From the NCBI GenBank assembly GCA_001430745.1, contig KQ482051.1, forward strand, positions 319,411 to 366,662: DNA of 47,252 bases, given 5' to 3'. Position numbers and translations under genes: made by a program. Every line of letters begins with the position of its first letter. The stretch's first letter is position 1. Source of the stretch: Auxenochlorella pyrenoidosa. Lineage: Eukaryota > Chlorophyta > Trebouxiophyceae > Chlorellales > Chlorellaceae. The notes under the pieces were generated by a model that did no database searches, was not told the origin of the DNA, and worked only from the letters and a program-made list of their open reading frames with translations. Shown piece after piece: positions 21,196 through 31,625 of this stretch.

Positions 21196-24100
21196 ATGGG
21201 TAGTCGCCGCTGGGCCGGCACCGCTGCCGCCCTGGGCCGCCCACCCGCCACACCCTCCACACCGGCGCCCGCACCTGCTTCTGCTGCGGGGCCCCTCAGC
21301 CCTCCCTCTCCCAGAAATGGGACGGCATCGTCACCAGGGCTAGCAGGCGGGGTGGCTCCAAGGCCTGCCAAGCGCCAACGCGGCAGCGCCGCGGCTGCTG
21401 CTGCAGCAGGGGTAGTGGCAGAGCCGGCCATCCCTCTTGCAGCGGCGGTGCCCGAGGCAGCCCCTGCTGCTGCAGAGGACGTGCTGCCTGCTTTAGCGGT
21501 GGGCGACACAGAGGAGGGTGCGCAGGAGCAGCGCCCAACGCGCGGCCGCACTCGGCGCCGACAGCGCACGGCGGCCAGCAAGCCTGCCGAGGAGCAGCGG
21601 GAGCAGGGCGCCTCGCCACCTCAAACAGAGGCGGCGGCACAGGAAGGGGAGGAGGAGGCGGCGGGGAAGCCGAAGCGCAAGGGAGGCGGGCGCAGGCGGG
21701 AGCCCGACCCGCCGCCGCTCGCAGGTGAGCCCACCCCCACCCTGCTGCACCCGCCCGCCCGGCCTGCTGCTGCCCTAACCCCCACCCAGGGCCAGCTCTC
21801 TTTCTTGCTAGTTTTAAACACAGTCAGGTCAATGCCAGGCTGCTTCGTTGTGGGCCCTCCTGTGAATGTTCCGGGAGCGTCTGCTGGCTTGCAGCGCAGC
21901 CACGGTGCCACGCAGGCCCGTCCTGCCCCCCCTGCCCGCAGAGCTGCCCAGCGAGGAGCTGCTGGCACGCCTGCGCGCCGAGGGCTACGCGCCGCCACCG
22001 CGGCCAGTATTAAACCTTGGGTGGGGGCGGGGCGGCGGTGGGCGCCGGGGGGGTGGACGTTTGGCTCCCACCTTCAGCGCTTGCTGCCTGCATGCACGCA
22101 CAGACGCCTCCTGCTCGCCAGCCAGCCCCTCCGTTGACACGCAGCCAGCTTTGCCCCGCCTGCAGCCATGCGTGGGGCGGCTCATGCTCTGTTGCCCCCC
22201 CGCGTGCCCATGCTGTCCCGCTCTCTTGCCTGCCCACGTGCCCATGCCGCAACCGCCCCCTCCTCCCTGCAGGTACGCCTGCCTCAACATGGAGCTGCGG
22301 GAGTGCAAGCCGCCCATCTTTACCAGCAGGCAAGTGGCCTTCGCCGCCAGCTGCGCACCGCCGCCTGGCCTGCATGCACAGCCAGCCAGCACCAGGCACA
22401 GTCTGGCTAGTCAGACGCTACAGCTTCAGCCTCTGGCGTGTGACAGCGCTCTGTGCAGGTTCCGGTGTGGCCAAGCTGGGATCTGCCGCAGGTGCAAGCC
22501 CCCGGTGGCTACACACACCGTCGCCCCCCCGCCCCCCGTCGCCCCGCCCCGCAGGGACTGCATCCAGCGCACGCTCAAGGCCAAGGGGCTGCCGCACCTG
22601 GGGGAGCTGTTCCTCGCCAACGCCCGCGACCTGGCCCTGCTCATACAGGCAAGGGCCGCCGCCCCTCCCTCCCCATGCCCTCGCACCCGCTGTTGGAGAA
22701 CCGGGAGAGCTGCGCCTGGCAGCAGAGGCATGTGGCCGTTGGGGGCGAGGAGTGCAGAGGTGGACAGGCAGCCCGTGGCGCAGGCAGCCGTGCTGCCGCG
22801 CTGGCCACCTACCACCCGGCTCGCCCCCCCCCCGCACGTGGAACCACGAGCACGGCATCCGGCTGTTCAGGCGAGTGGGCGGCTGGGGCACCATGCAACA
22901 AGGGCAGAACTTTCTGCCCTGTTCACACGAGAGGCGCTCACAAAAATCCAAGCTGCCTGGGAGTCTTACGTGCTGTGAACGTGGCTGCCGCATGCTGCCC
23001 TGATCCCTTTGCTGCCTGCAGGATGAGCTCCGTGCTGTGCCCCTGGATGGGCACCATCGATATGGAAGAGATGCCGCAGTGAGTGGGCACGCGCCCTGCC
23101 GTGCCGTTCAGTCCCCTGACAGAACGTATGCATTGCTGGGGCGAACCCTGCATGCAGCGCGCCAGCTGCAGCGTGCCGATCTGCCGCGCGCCTCGAGGCC
23201 AGCCCCGCACGTGCCCTCCCCACGGCCCGGCGCAGGTTTGCCGAGATCCGTGCCGCGCTGCACTTTGCGGGCGACCTGGCCCGCCTCTACGGCCAGCGCA
23301 TCACCTTCCACCCCAGGTGCGGAGCTGGGCGTGTGGGCTGCCAGCGCCTGGGCACCCGCACGGGGCTCAGCGCCGTGCACGCACCCATGCGTGTTTTAGG
23401 TTGCGGTTGCCGCTGTCTGCCAGTTTTGACTGTGCCCCCCATCACTGCGGCTGCCTGCGGCTGACAGCAGGCACGCCCGCTCCGCCCGCCCCCCCCGGCC
23501 CCGCAGCCACTTTGTGAAGCTGGCCGCCCCCGACGAAGAGCTGGCGGGCAAGTCGATGCGAGAGCTGGAGGCGCACTCGCAGGTGTGGCCTCCCACCAAC
23601 ACCAACTCTCAAGAGCTTTCGCCGCCTGGCTGACAGGAGCGGCGCCGCCCCTCCCCGCCGGGCTCCTTCCCCCAGGCGCTGCACCGTGCAGCAGGGAGAG
23701 CTGCCCCTTCGCGCCTGCATGCCGCAGGCTCACCCGACCCTGCCTCGTCGACAACTGCCCAGCCCCTGCGGCACCCGCCGTGGGTGCACAGCTGCGCCAG
23801 CATTGCACGCATGGCTGTGCCACCTGTGTCCCCGCATCCCACCCCATCCCACCCCACCCCCCCAGATCATGGACCTGATGGGCTTTGAGGCCGCCTCCCC
23901 GGAGAACAAGATCAACATCCACGTCGGCGGGTGAGGGGGCTGCGCCCCTGCCAGGATGAACGGGGCCGCAGTGGGCGCAGGGGACCGGTCTTGCCGGGGA
24001 ACGTGGGCAGCAGCCATGGCCGTGGCTTAGCACCCGCCCTGCTTTGGCCAGGAGGGGCAGGTGCTTTTGTGCCGTTCTGCGACCCGCCAGCCCTCCCGCT

Positions 24101-25654
24101 CGCCCGCCCGCCCGTCTCCAGCGTGTACACGAGCCACGGGAGCAAGGAGGACACGATGCGCCGCTGGGCTGCCAACTATGCCAAGCTCAGCCCTCGCTGC
24201 CGAGCGCGCATCACGGGTGCGGCACCCGCGGGCAGCTCGCATGCCGGGACGAGCGTGGGTGGGCCCTGCCACCCGGGAGGGGCGTGCCGCCGATGCCGAT
24301 GCCAGGGAGGTGTGCGCTGGCCGCAGGGGCTCGGCCCCGCGCTCTGTGAGCTGCGTCCACCGACTGTGCAGCGGCCCGGGCTGCGTGTTTGGTTCGCCCG
24401 GCATGGCACGCAGATCGTGCTGTGCAGGGCTGGCTGAATCTACCTGTTCCCAGCCACAGACCAAGCAGCAAGTAGCCCCTGTGCCACGCCCCCCAACCCC
24501 CCCCCCCCTGCAGTGGAGAATGACGACGTGGCGTCGGCCTTCAGCCTGCAGGACCTGCTGTTCCTGCACTCCCTCTGCGGCGTGCCCCTGGTGTTTGACT
24601 TCCACCACCACCGGGTGGGCAGCGCCGGACTGAACCCCGCCGCAACCGCCTGCTGCCCGGTGGCAGCTCGTGCTAGCCTCGCCTCTGTTTGCTCCCCTGC
24701 CTGGTCCGTCACGCTTCGAGGAGACTGTCCTGGCGGCGGCCCAGGAGCACCTGTTGGCTGCCGTGCAGCTCTGCAGGCGCATCGCAGCGCTCGGTGGAGC
24801 GGCAGTGCAGCGCCCAGCCCTGTGCCCATCGGCTCCTCTTCACTGCTTGGCTGCTCTCTTGCGCCCTGCCCCCCGCAGTTCTGCCCCGGGGAGCTGTCGG
24901 AGCGCGAGGCTCTGCTAGCGGCGGTCAAGACGTGGCCGCGGGGCGTGCGGCCAGTTGTGCACTGGAGCGAGAGCCAGGCAAGGCCCGCCCTGGGTGCATG
25001 CTGCAGGCACGGTCCTGCGGGGTCGGGCAGATCGTGGGGCAGCACGGCATGGTGCCGCCCCACGGCGCCAACGCGGCTCGCGTGCGAGGGAGAAGCTCGC
25101 GCCGCTGGCATGCCACCAGAGCTGGTCGGCCACACGGCGCTCCCTTGTGCGGGAGCGAAGCGCGGGCCTCCTGCGCCTAGCGCCTGCCTGGCCCTTTGCA
25201 GACTTCAAAGTCCGTGCGCACGCCCCCGCTTCCCGGCCTGCAGGCGGGGCGCAAGCCGCACGCGCACAGCGACTACGTGCGGGGCCCCATCTTCCTGCAC
25301 GGCCTGGAGGGCCAGGTGGACGTGATGATTGAGGCCAAGTGCAAGGTGGGTGGCGGCTGGGCCTGCAGTGGAGGCTGCCGCGTCCACCCCTTGGGCGACT
25401 GCTGGGCGGGAAGGCTTTGTTTGCCTTGTGGCATGGGCTGCGAGGCGTGGCATGACTCGGGTATCCCAAAACCTGCGATGCAAGGCTGCCGCCTGCTGTT
25501 TGCATGATGGACCCCCTCTGCCCTTGGCGGCCTACAGGAGCGCGCGCTTCTGGCTTATCGTGGCGACATCCCGTTCCCTGCTGTCCAAGAGGAGACTGCG
25601 GCGGCAGAAGCAGTGGAGGGGGAGGCGCTGGAGGCAGCGGAAGCTGCCGGCTGA
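21196..25654 (+). CDS. UVE1: UV-damage endonuclease (UVDE/Uve1 family)
   Basis: TIM-barrel endonuclease that nicks DNA 5' of UV photoproducts, starting a photolyase-independent repair path. Fourteen exons give about 541 residues: 21196-21724, 21942-22020, 22273-22329, 22555-22648, 22839-22870, 23022-23078, 23236-23316, 23507-23582, 23866-23930, 24122-24216, 24514-24614, 24879-24977, 25202-25345, 25538-25654. Residues 1-176 are a disordered Ala/Pro/Arg/Lys-rich extension with basic clusters (PKRKGGGRRR) that could act as nuclear signals. The core follows with LGYACLNMELR, PPIFTSR, WNHEHGIRLFRMSS, ITFHP, SHGSKEDT, VENDD, DFHHHRF, VVHWSES, PHAHSDYV and DVMIEAKCK, covering the His/Asp/Glu metal-ligand blocks. 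Introns 3, 4, 5 and 12 have GC donors. Exon 5 begins, by homology, after 'gcacg' rather than an AG. The C-terminal tail is Glu/Ala-rich. The ATG at 21196 has a strong context (gccATGG). Confidence 0.9.
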
Positions 25655-25984
25655 GCCAGCAGCTGCTCCCTCCGCTCTGCAGCGGCCCATGCTGCCACTC
25701 AAACTTGATTTGGCTGCATCATGTGCAGAAGCCGGCAAGGATCGCAGAATTATCCTCTGTTCAGCCCACCTTCCAGCTCAGCCGCCAAACTGGCCTGCGG
25801 CAATGCCCCACCAGGGTTGGCAGGCACATCCGCGCCGTCTGCCAGCACAGCATCCGTTGCAACACAATCGCTCATACTGCACTGGTATTACCTTGGCATG
25901 CTGCAAACATCTATTTTTGCCTGGAAATGGCGAGTCCAAGGTTTTGGGTCTGTAGCGTCTGAGGCAAATTTGAACCATGCCAGG

Positions 25985-26028
25985 GTGGCGGCAGCGGTGG
26001 CGGCAGTGGCGGCAGTGGCGGCAGGGGC
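25985..26028. repeat. GTGGCGGCA 9-bp tandem repeat
   Basis: About four to five copies of a 9-base GC-rich unit downstream of the UVDE gene; non-coding by all other signs. Confidence 0.85.
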
Positions 26029-26857
26029 TGGTATGCCATATTGAGGGGTCTGCTGCTCCCTGTGGCATTTAGCTTGTCTTGAAGCTCCTAAGATCGCTGA
26101 CAGGCTGGGAAAGACCAACAGCTGGAGAAAGGGCATCACCCTGACCTCACTCAGGGGGCCTCGCCAGGTGGAGTACTGCCTGTCGCGGCAATTCTTGCAG
26201 CACCATGAGACAATGCCGGGCGATGCCATATTCTGTGGCAAGTACAGAGAGCGCGTGAGGATGGTGCGCCAGTGCGCCGGCAGGTTGTGACAGCGGACTT
26301 GCGACAGCGGACTAAGGGGACAATCGGTATGGCCTGCCCCTGGAGACCGTGTCTTTCTCCCTGTACCCTGCCGAGCCCTTGCCTCCAGCTGGCCTGGTTC
26401 CTCCTTAAAAACCCTGTGGACTGTTGCCCCTGCCTTTGGCGTGCCCGGCGCTAAGCCCCGCCATGGGGCCAGTCCCTGCCATACCACCGGCGAGACCATC
26501 TGCCGCCGAGCCCCTCTTCTCCAGATAAGCACTCTTCCTCCGCACATCGCCTGTTAATTTGTCTCCATACCTGCGACCCAGTGCTCTAGAACGTATGGCT
26601 TGCGTTAACCCAAGGAATGTATGCGCGCAGCGCTTTGTGTACACTACATGATGTATCGCTAGCTGCGCGGGCGGCTGCTTTGGCAGCGCTTTGCGCTGTG
26701 GGGGGCAAGGCCAGCCACATTCCTGCAGGCGCTGGCATTGCTTGCGAGCCCAATTGTGTTGGCAAGGTCGAATTGTAGAGCGTGAGCTCGCTTGGGAGCC
26801 GAGCGGCTGTCGAGTGTTGGAACTGTATTTCAGCCGCCGGCGCTCGAGAGGCGAAGA

Positions 26858-26910
26858 AGCGCTCAAAAGTTAGGAGCGCTCGCAGCAGCTGGTGAGCGCT
26901 GGTTAGCGCT
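26858..26910. promoter_or_regulatory. Cluster of AGCGCT palindromes upstream of the first M11 gene
   Basis: AGCGCT occurs at 26858, 26875, 26895 and 26905, with two more as GCAGCGCTTTG near 26629 and 26685. They lie 130 to 420 bases before the start codon. Function as a binding site is inference only. Confidence 0.3.
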
Positions 26911-27043
26911 GGTTTGGAGCCCACACAGTGCTGGGCTGCACGAAGAGTCAACGAAGTTCCGCAGTGACCCGCAGCGGTCCTGGATGTCGGGTGATAATGC
27001 TCTCAATAACGTTTAACACTAATTTCCCGCGCCTTCCACAGTC

Positions 27044-30000
27044 ATGCGAGGCTGCCATACCGCCAACCCATGGTGGACAATTATAATTTTCCTGCTCCCG
27101 CTTGTGGGCCCGGCCCTTGCGGCCCGTTCGCTTGTTCGGCAAATTACCGTGGTTTTGACAGGCAAGGCAGGGCGAGCGCAAGGCCGACAGTGCGTCTCTG
27201 GGCCTTCTTGGCGCCGCCCGCGCCGCCGCGTTCTGTTCAGTCACCCAGTGGGCACTTCCTTGTTCGTGGTTTGAACGACTGAAGGATCTCCTCCTTCCCA
27301 CTGAGCTCCTGCAGGGCGCGCAATTTTGATTGCCCGTGACCAGAGGGGGGCGGCGCCGGATGTGTGAGTGGTGCAGAGATAGCGTTGAGACGGCCCCCCG
27401 TCCGCTCCAGGACCGCTGCTGACCAGCTGCGGTCATGACCATGGTCGCTCCCCTCTGCTGACGTATACGCCCTTCAGCTCTGCCGGCCCCGCCGACCCTA
27501 GGCCCTGAATTCTCGCCACTTCACGTTGCAGTGTGCTGGGCATGCAAATTTTAGAGGGCCGGCGGGTGCGCCTCCGGCTGGAGCGTCCCGAGCAGGCAGC
27601 GGGCCTGCACACTGGCATGCCCATCGCTGTCGAGGGGCGCTGGGCAAACCAGGAGGCAGCGCAGGGTGCTAAGGGCGTGGCATCTGCAGCAGCGGCCCCT
27701 GCCGGCGGCAGCGGCCCCTTTGTGGCCGCATCGATACGAGCGGCAGGCACCGGCGGAGCGGCCCAAAAGCCTGCAGCAAGGGGGGGCGCTGCGGCAGGCG
27801 GCGCAGCAGCGGCTTCGTCACCCATGGCTCGCAGCTCTAACAAGCTGATCAGCGACACAGTGAATGCCATATTCATACCAAGTGAGCCTTGCCTGCCCTC
27901 CATGCAGCGACCCCATTGCCCATCAGCGGCATGGGTGGCTAACGCTGCTGTACCGTCTCAGCATGCCAGCTGGCAAGCCCTGCTAAATGCACTGGTTGCG
28001 CCTGCCCTCCCTGCTGTCGATGTGGCCCCACGTGCCACACCCTCACCAAGGCTATCGGTGTCATGCCGTCCCTGCCGCGCCCTGCCTGCAGTCGTGTCTG
28101 TGCGGCCAAGCGGCGCGGCATGCCCGAACACCACATTTCCTTCCATCACACTCTCACAGGTGCTCGCACATAGCAAGCCGATCTCCAGGTTGAATGAGCC
28201 AGTTTGCAAAGCTCACCCTTGCATCCCTCATGTGCCATCCTGTTTGAAACCCTTGGTTAAGGCAGCAGCCCGGCCGGCACTTCAGCCCCTGGCAGTCGTG
28301 CCTGCCGCCCTGATGCCCTCTCGTCCTGCCCATCCTACCCACAGCTTACGCATCGTGCCTTATGCTGCCAGCTCCAAGCCTAAAGTCCCTAGAACCAAAC
28401 CTCCTGAGCATGCAGGTCCGCAAGGCGCTTTTCCAGGATTCAAACCCAGCGGGCATCACGGTGGGCTCCACCTTTGCAAAGTGCTCCTACAACCAAACCC
28501 TGCTGACTCCCGGGAACAGCATGCTGGCAGACACAGTGGAGCTGCCCTGCGGTGGCGCCAGGTCAGCAGAGCAGCTGCAGCCGCGGCTTGTGCTTGCCAC
28601 ATGCCCGCGGTCAGATGCTCCTGGTCGTGCTTGCGCAAGCTTGCCAGTGTGCACAGCGTGCTCGGCTGGGTGCCACTGCAGTGCACACAGAAGGAGGCTC
28701 GACGGCAGCATGCAGTTCATGCCCTGGCGGTTGGGGGGGGGGGGGGGAGGGGAGGCCTGCCAGAATACGCACCTCCTGCTCTGCTTGCAACTCCACCCCG
28801 GGTGCCTGTTTGCGTGCAGCAAAGCCGTGCCCTGGAGCCTGGGCGCAACCTGCAGCTTTGACGACTACAACGGTGCAGCGGATGCGGCAGACGCTGTCCT
28901 CAGGGCGCGCGGCGTCGATCTGTCAAAGTACCAGCATAGGTGGGGGCTGGCAGCGGCGACGGCGGCTGAGGCACAAAAATCGGCCGACCTGCTGCTGGCG
29001 AACTGCATGGCTGGGCAGCGTCACATGGCCAGTGTTGCTACGGAACGGCAAGGGTCTGCACCAGGACATGCAAATTTGAATAAAATGACCCCCTGCTGCA
29101 CTTCCGAAGTGGTCACTGCCCCCTGGCCCACAGGGTTTACCTGCTGCCACCCAGCGCCTGCGCCTTCGTTGGCATGGGATACCAGGTGGGCCCCGGGCAG
29201 CGTACGGTGCGCGAGCACAGCTGTTGGGAGGCTGCCTTGCCGGGTTGTCCTTCTCTTCCTCAGCTCGTCCGAACCTCCCCAACCCAAACAGGGCTGCGAC
29301 GGCACTTTCGACTGCCGGGTGTGGATAGGCTCCGATTACTGGGCAACCCCGCAGGGTGAGCTGTGAGGCCTGCGCCCGCCTGCGGTTGCCAGATGCCTTC
29401 GGCCCTCCCTGCAAGCAGTGCAAGGCAGGCGCACATTGCAGCGGGCTCTGGCGTGATAACCGCCGTCAGCTGCTGCTGCCAGCGACATGAATACCTGCCA
29501 CCAACACCCACCCATGCCGGCCTGCAGCCATCATCCACGAGCTTCTGCACAATCTGTACCTTGCACATGCCGGCGCGGTCACACCATACTCCGATTTCGA
29601 TGAATGTGAGCACGCTGTAGTGGAGTGTGCTGTGCTTTGGGCAACCAGGCATGCTCAACTGCATGCAGGGTGTACGCACCACCTGAGCCGCCCCGTCTGT
29701 CAGCAGACATGAGCCGCTGTCGGCAGCACACATCGACCGTGTGCCTGTCACCGCAAACGGCCAGCAGGGCGGAGATGCACAACACCAGCTGCATGCCGAA
29801 GATCGCCCCCCATTCCACTGCCTAATGGTCACTGTGCCGCTGTGCAGACGCCGACCTGTCGGGCACCATGGGCTACTGCTGCTCCGACCGCTGCCCCAAC
29901 ACCCCGCACGCCTGGCAGCTGGGGTGGATCACTCCGCGCCAGCTGGACGGCACCTCCCTCAAGCCCGGCCAGACCGTGGCAGCCACCGTGGCGGCCCAGT

Positions 30001-30443
30001 CCATTAGCCGCTTCAGCGGCCTGCGCATTGTGCCCAGCTGGGCTGCGGGGGCCGACCCGCTGTTTGTGGGGTACCGCACCCCCACGTACGGCGACACCGG
30101 CATCGAGACTGACGCGGTGCCGGGCGAGAACGACGCGTCCCTGCCGCCGGCCCCCGGCCGCCTGCACGTGTACACCGCCCCCATCCGGGGCCCCACCGAC
30201 TCTCGGTTCACTACGTGGCGGGCTGTGCTGGCCGCCCCTGGCCAGGCCTGGGCCTACCCCCAGGCAGGGCTGGTCGTGCGCCTGGTGGCGGCGCAGCGCG
30301 GCGGTGCTCAGCTGACCGTGTGCCGCAGGGGCGGCGCTGAGACGCTGGCCTCCTGCCAGGCCGGGCAGGACCTGGACTGCAACGGCCTGGCAGGGGACAG
30401 GGACCCCGCCTGCGCGCGCTTGCTGCGCCGAACGCGCTGCTGA
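27044..30443 (+). CDS. Secreted M11 (gametolysin-like) zinc metallopeptidase, copy 1
   Basis: Relative of Chlamydomonas gametolysin, which digests cell-wall glycoproteins; expected in the secretory path or cell wall. Nine exons join in phase to 547 residues: 27044-27161, 27315-27363, 27532-27881, 28345-28561, 28820-28939, 29134-29185, 29292-29355, 29528-29605, 29848-30443. A signal peptide (WWTIIIFLLPLVGPALAA) leads. An Ala/Gly-rich linker separates a small N-terminal beta domain from the peptidase. The zinc site is HELLHNLYLAH, H327/E328/H331/H337, and the Met-turn is GTMGYCCSDRCPNTPHAWQLGW-like at M357. The tail carries a Cys-paired DLDCNGLAGDRDPACA motif. Intron 1 has a GC donor (gcaagg). 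The 5' exons use more A/T-ending codons than the last exon. Copy 2 follows 1.2 kb downstream in the same direction. Confidence 0.88.
28735..28747. repeat. G homopolymer in an M11 intron
   Basis: About 13 consecutive G in the intron between exons 4 and 5 of the first M11 gene. Here, unlike most, the G run is on the sense strand. Confidence 0.85.
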
Positions 30444-31625
30444 CCCGCTGGCTGCTTGGCCTGCGCCCTTGACAACCCTCTGTGACTAGCATGCACGCTG
30501 CGGCATGCCTTTTGCCTGAAGCAGTTTACCCAAACCCTCATATCGAGCTTACGCAGTTTTATGAACCCAAACCGGCTCCTCTATGCTTTGATGCCCGCCT
30601 GCACTCAATTTTCCCGCATACCTCCTCTCCTTGTCAGTTTAAGACAGCTCATAGCAGCTGCACACCACAAGTTGATAGGTAAGTATGCGCCCCAGCACTG
30701 CCAAAATCTGCTCACCGTGCCATACACTTGACAGCACTTTTCTTCCTGCCTATTTGTTTCCATCCGCTTCTTTGTACCACCATTGCACCCTGCACTGCAC
30801 CTTCTGCCGCTTCAACCCCGGTTGGATACCTCATGCAACCCAGTATGCAGCGCTGCACGTAAAGTCTGACCCTGGGAGCCAAGTTCGAGGATCCAGGAAG
30901 ACCCAGGGGTACTCCATTTAGCATTTTTCACACATGCTGTGGCTCACCAGGAAGGAAGGCTCGGGTCTTGGAGCAGCTCTGCTGCCAGCTGGCAGCTGTC
31001 GGCCGGGGTGCTAACGAGGAAGGAGGATTGGAGCCAACTTGCACGACCTTGTCTGACCCTCAAACCAGCTGTTCCATGTCAGGCACACTCAAAAGAGAGG
31101 GGAACAGGCAGCCACAGGGCAGGCCGGGGCCGGTCATGCTCCTGCTAATTTGCACAACGAGTGGTGTAAGGAGGGCGCCGTTGGGTGCTCGGCGGGTGCA
31201 GGGCGCTGGGGGCAGGGAGCAGGCCCCCGGGGCATGGCCATCAGTTCCACGCATCTGAAAATGCTGTCATGCTTGGATGTGCTAGAACAAGGCCCGGAAT
31301 TGGCGGCAAGCCGCCTTCGGCATGAGACACTTTGGGTACCACCTCACACCCACCCAAACCCAAGCCCCTACCGCGGGATACTGCCCAACCCCGCGGTCCG
31401 TCCCTACCCCTGGCCGGTGGGCTCTGTGGTGCTTTTCTCGGCAAAACACGAACATTGTGTTGGCAAAACGGCTGTCAAGTTTGGCCGGCCGGGCGGTCGA
31501 TTTTGTCCGGAGAGACAAAAGTGTGCCACGTTGGCGCTCCGTGCAGCGCGCGAAAATCGGATGCCTGCACCCTGTACAGGGCGTTATATCGAGTTCTGAA
31601 TGTTCCCAAAGCTTCTCTAGCATAG
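30444..31625. other. Region between the two M11 genes
   Basis: About 1.18 kb with the 3' UTR of copy 1 and promoter of copy 2. The left part (30480-30860) is pyrimidine-rich and G-poor on the plus strand, like the 3' flank of copy 2. I found no TGTAA and no convincing ORF, and no obvious similarity to the AGCGCT-rich upstream region of copy 1. Confidence 0.5.

Larger units (their letters stand above)
25655..27043. other. Intergenic region upstream of the first M11 peptidase
   Basis: About 1.39 kb. It contains a 9-bp GGC-rich tandem repeat at 25985-26028, a 14-bp direct repeat around 26288-26314, and six AGCGCT palindromes between 26629 and 26910. A plus-strand frame lacking an ATG near its start is open for about 80 codons ending at 26290, with no homology I recognise. 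No TGTAA signal for UVDE was found. Confidence 0.5.

Noticed and set aside
22006..22273. UVDE exon 2 ending at CGGCCA|gtatta
   Set aside because: Phase would be wrong. Ending at 22020 (CTTGG|gtgggg) restores the conserved LGYACLN block.
25888..26547. 219-codon minus-strand frame downstream of UVDE
   Set aside because: Passes through a tandem repeat, lacks homology and has no supporting splice or poly(A) signals; likely chance in GC-rich intergenic DNA.
27533..28861. Single 442-codon frame in M11 copy 1
   Set aside because: Reads through two introns; alignment with copy 2 shows splice sites at 27881/28345 and 28561/28820.
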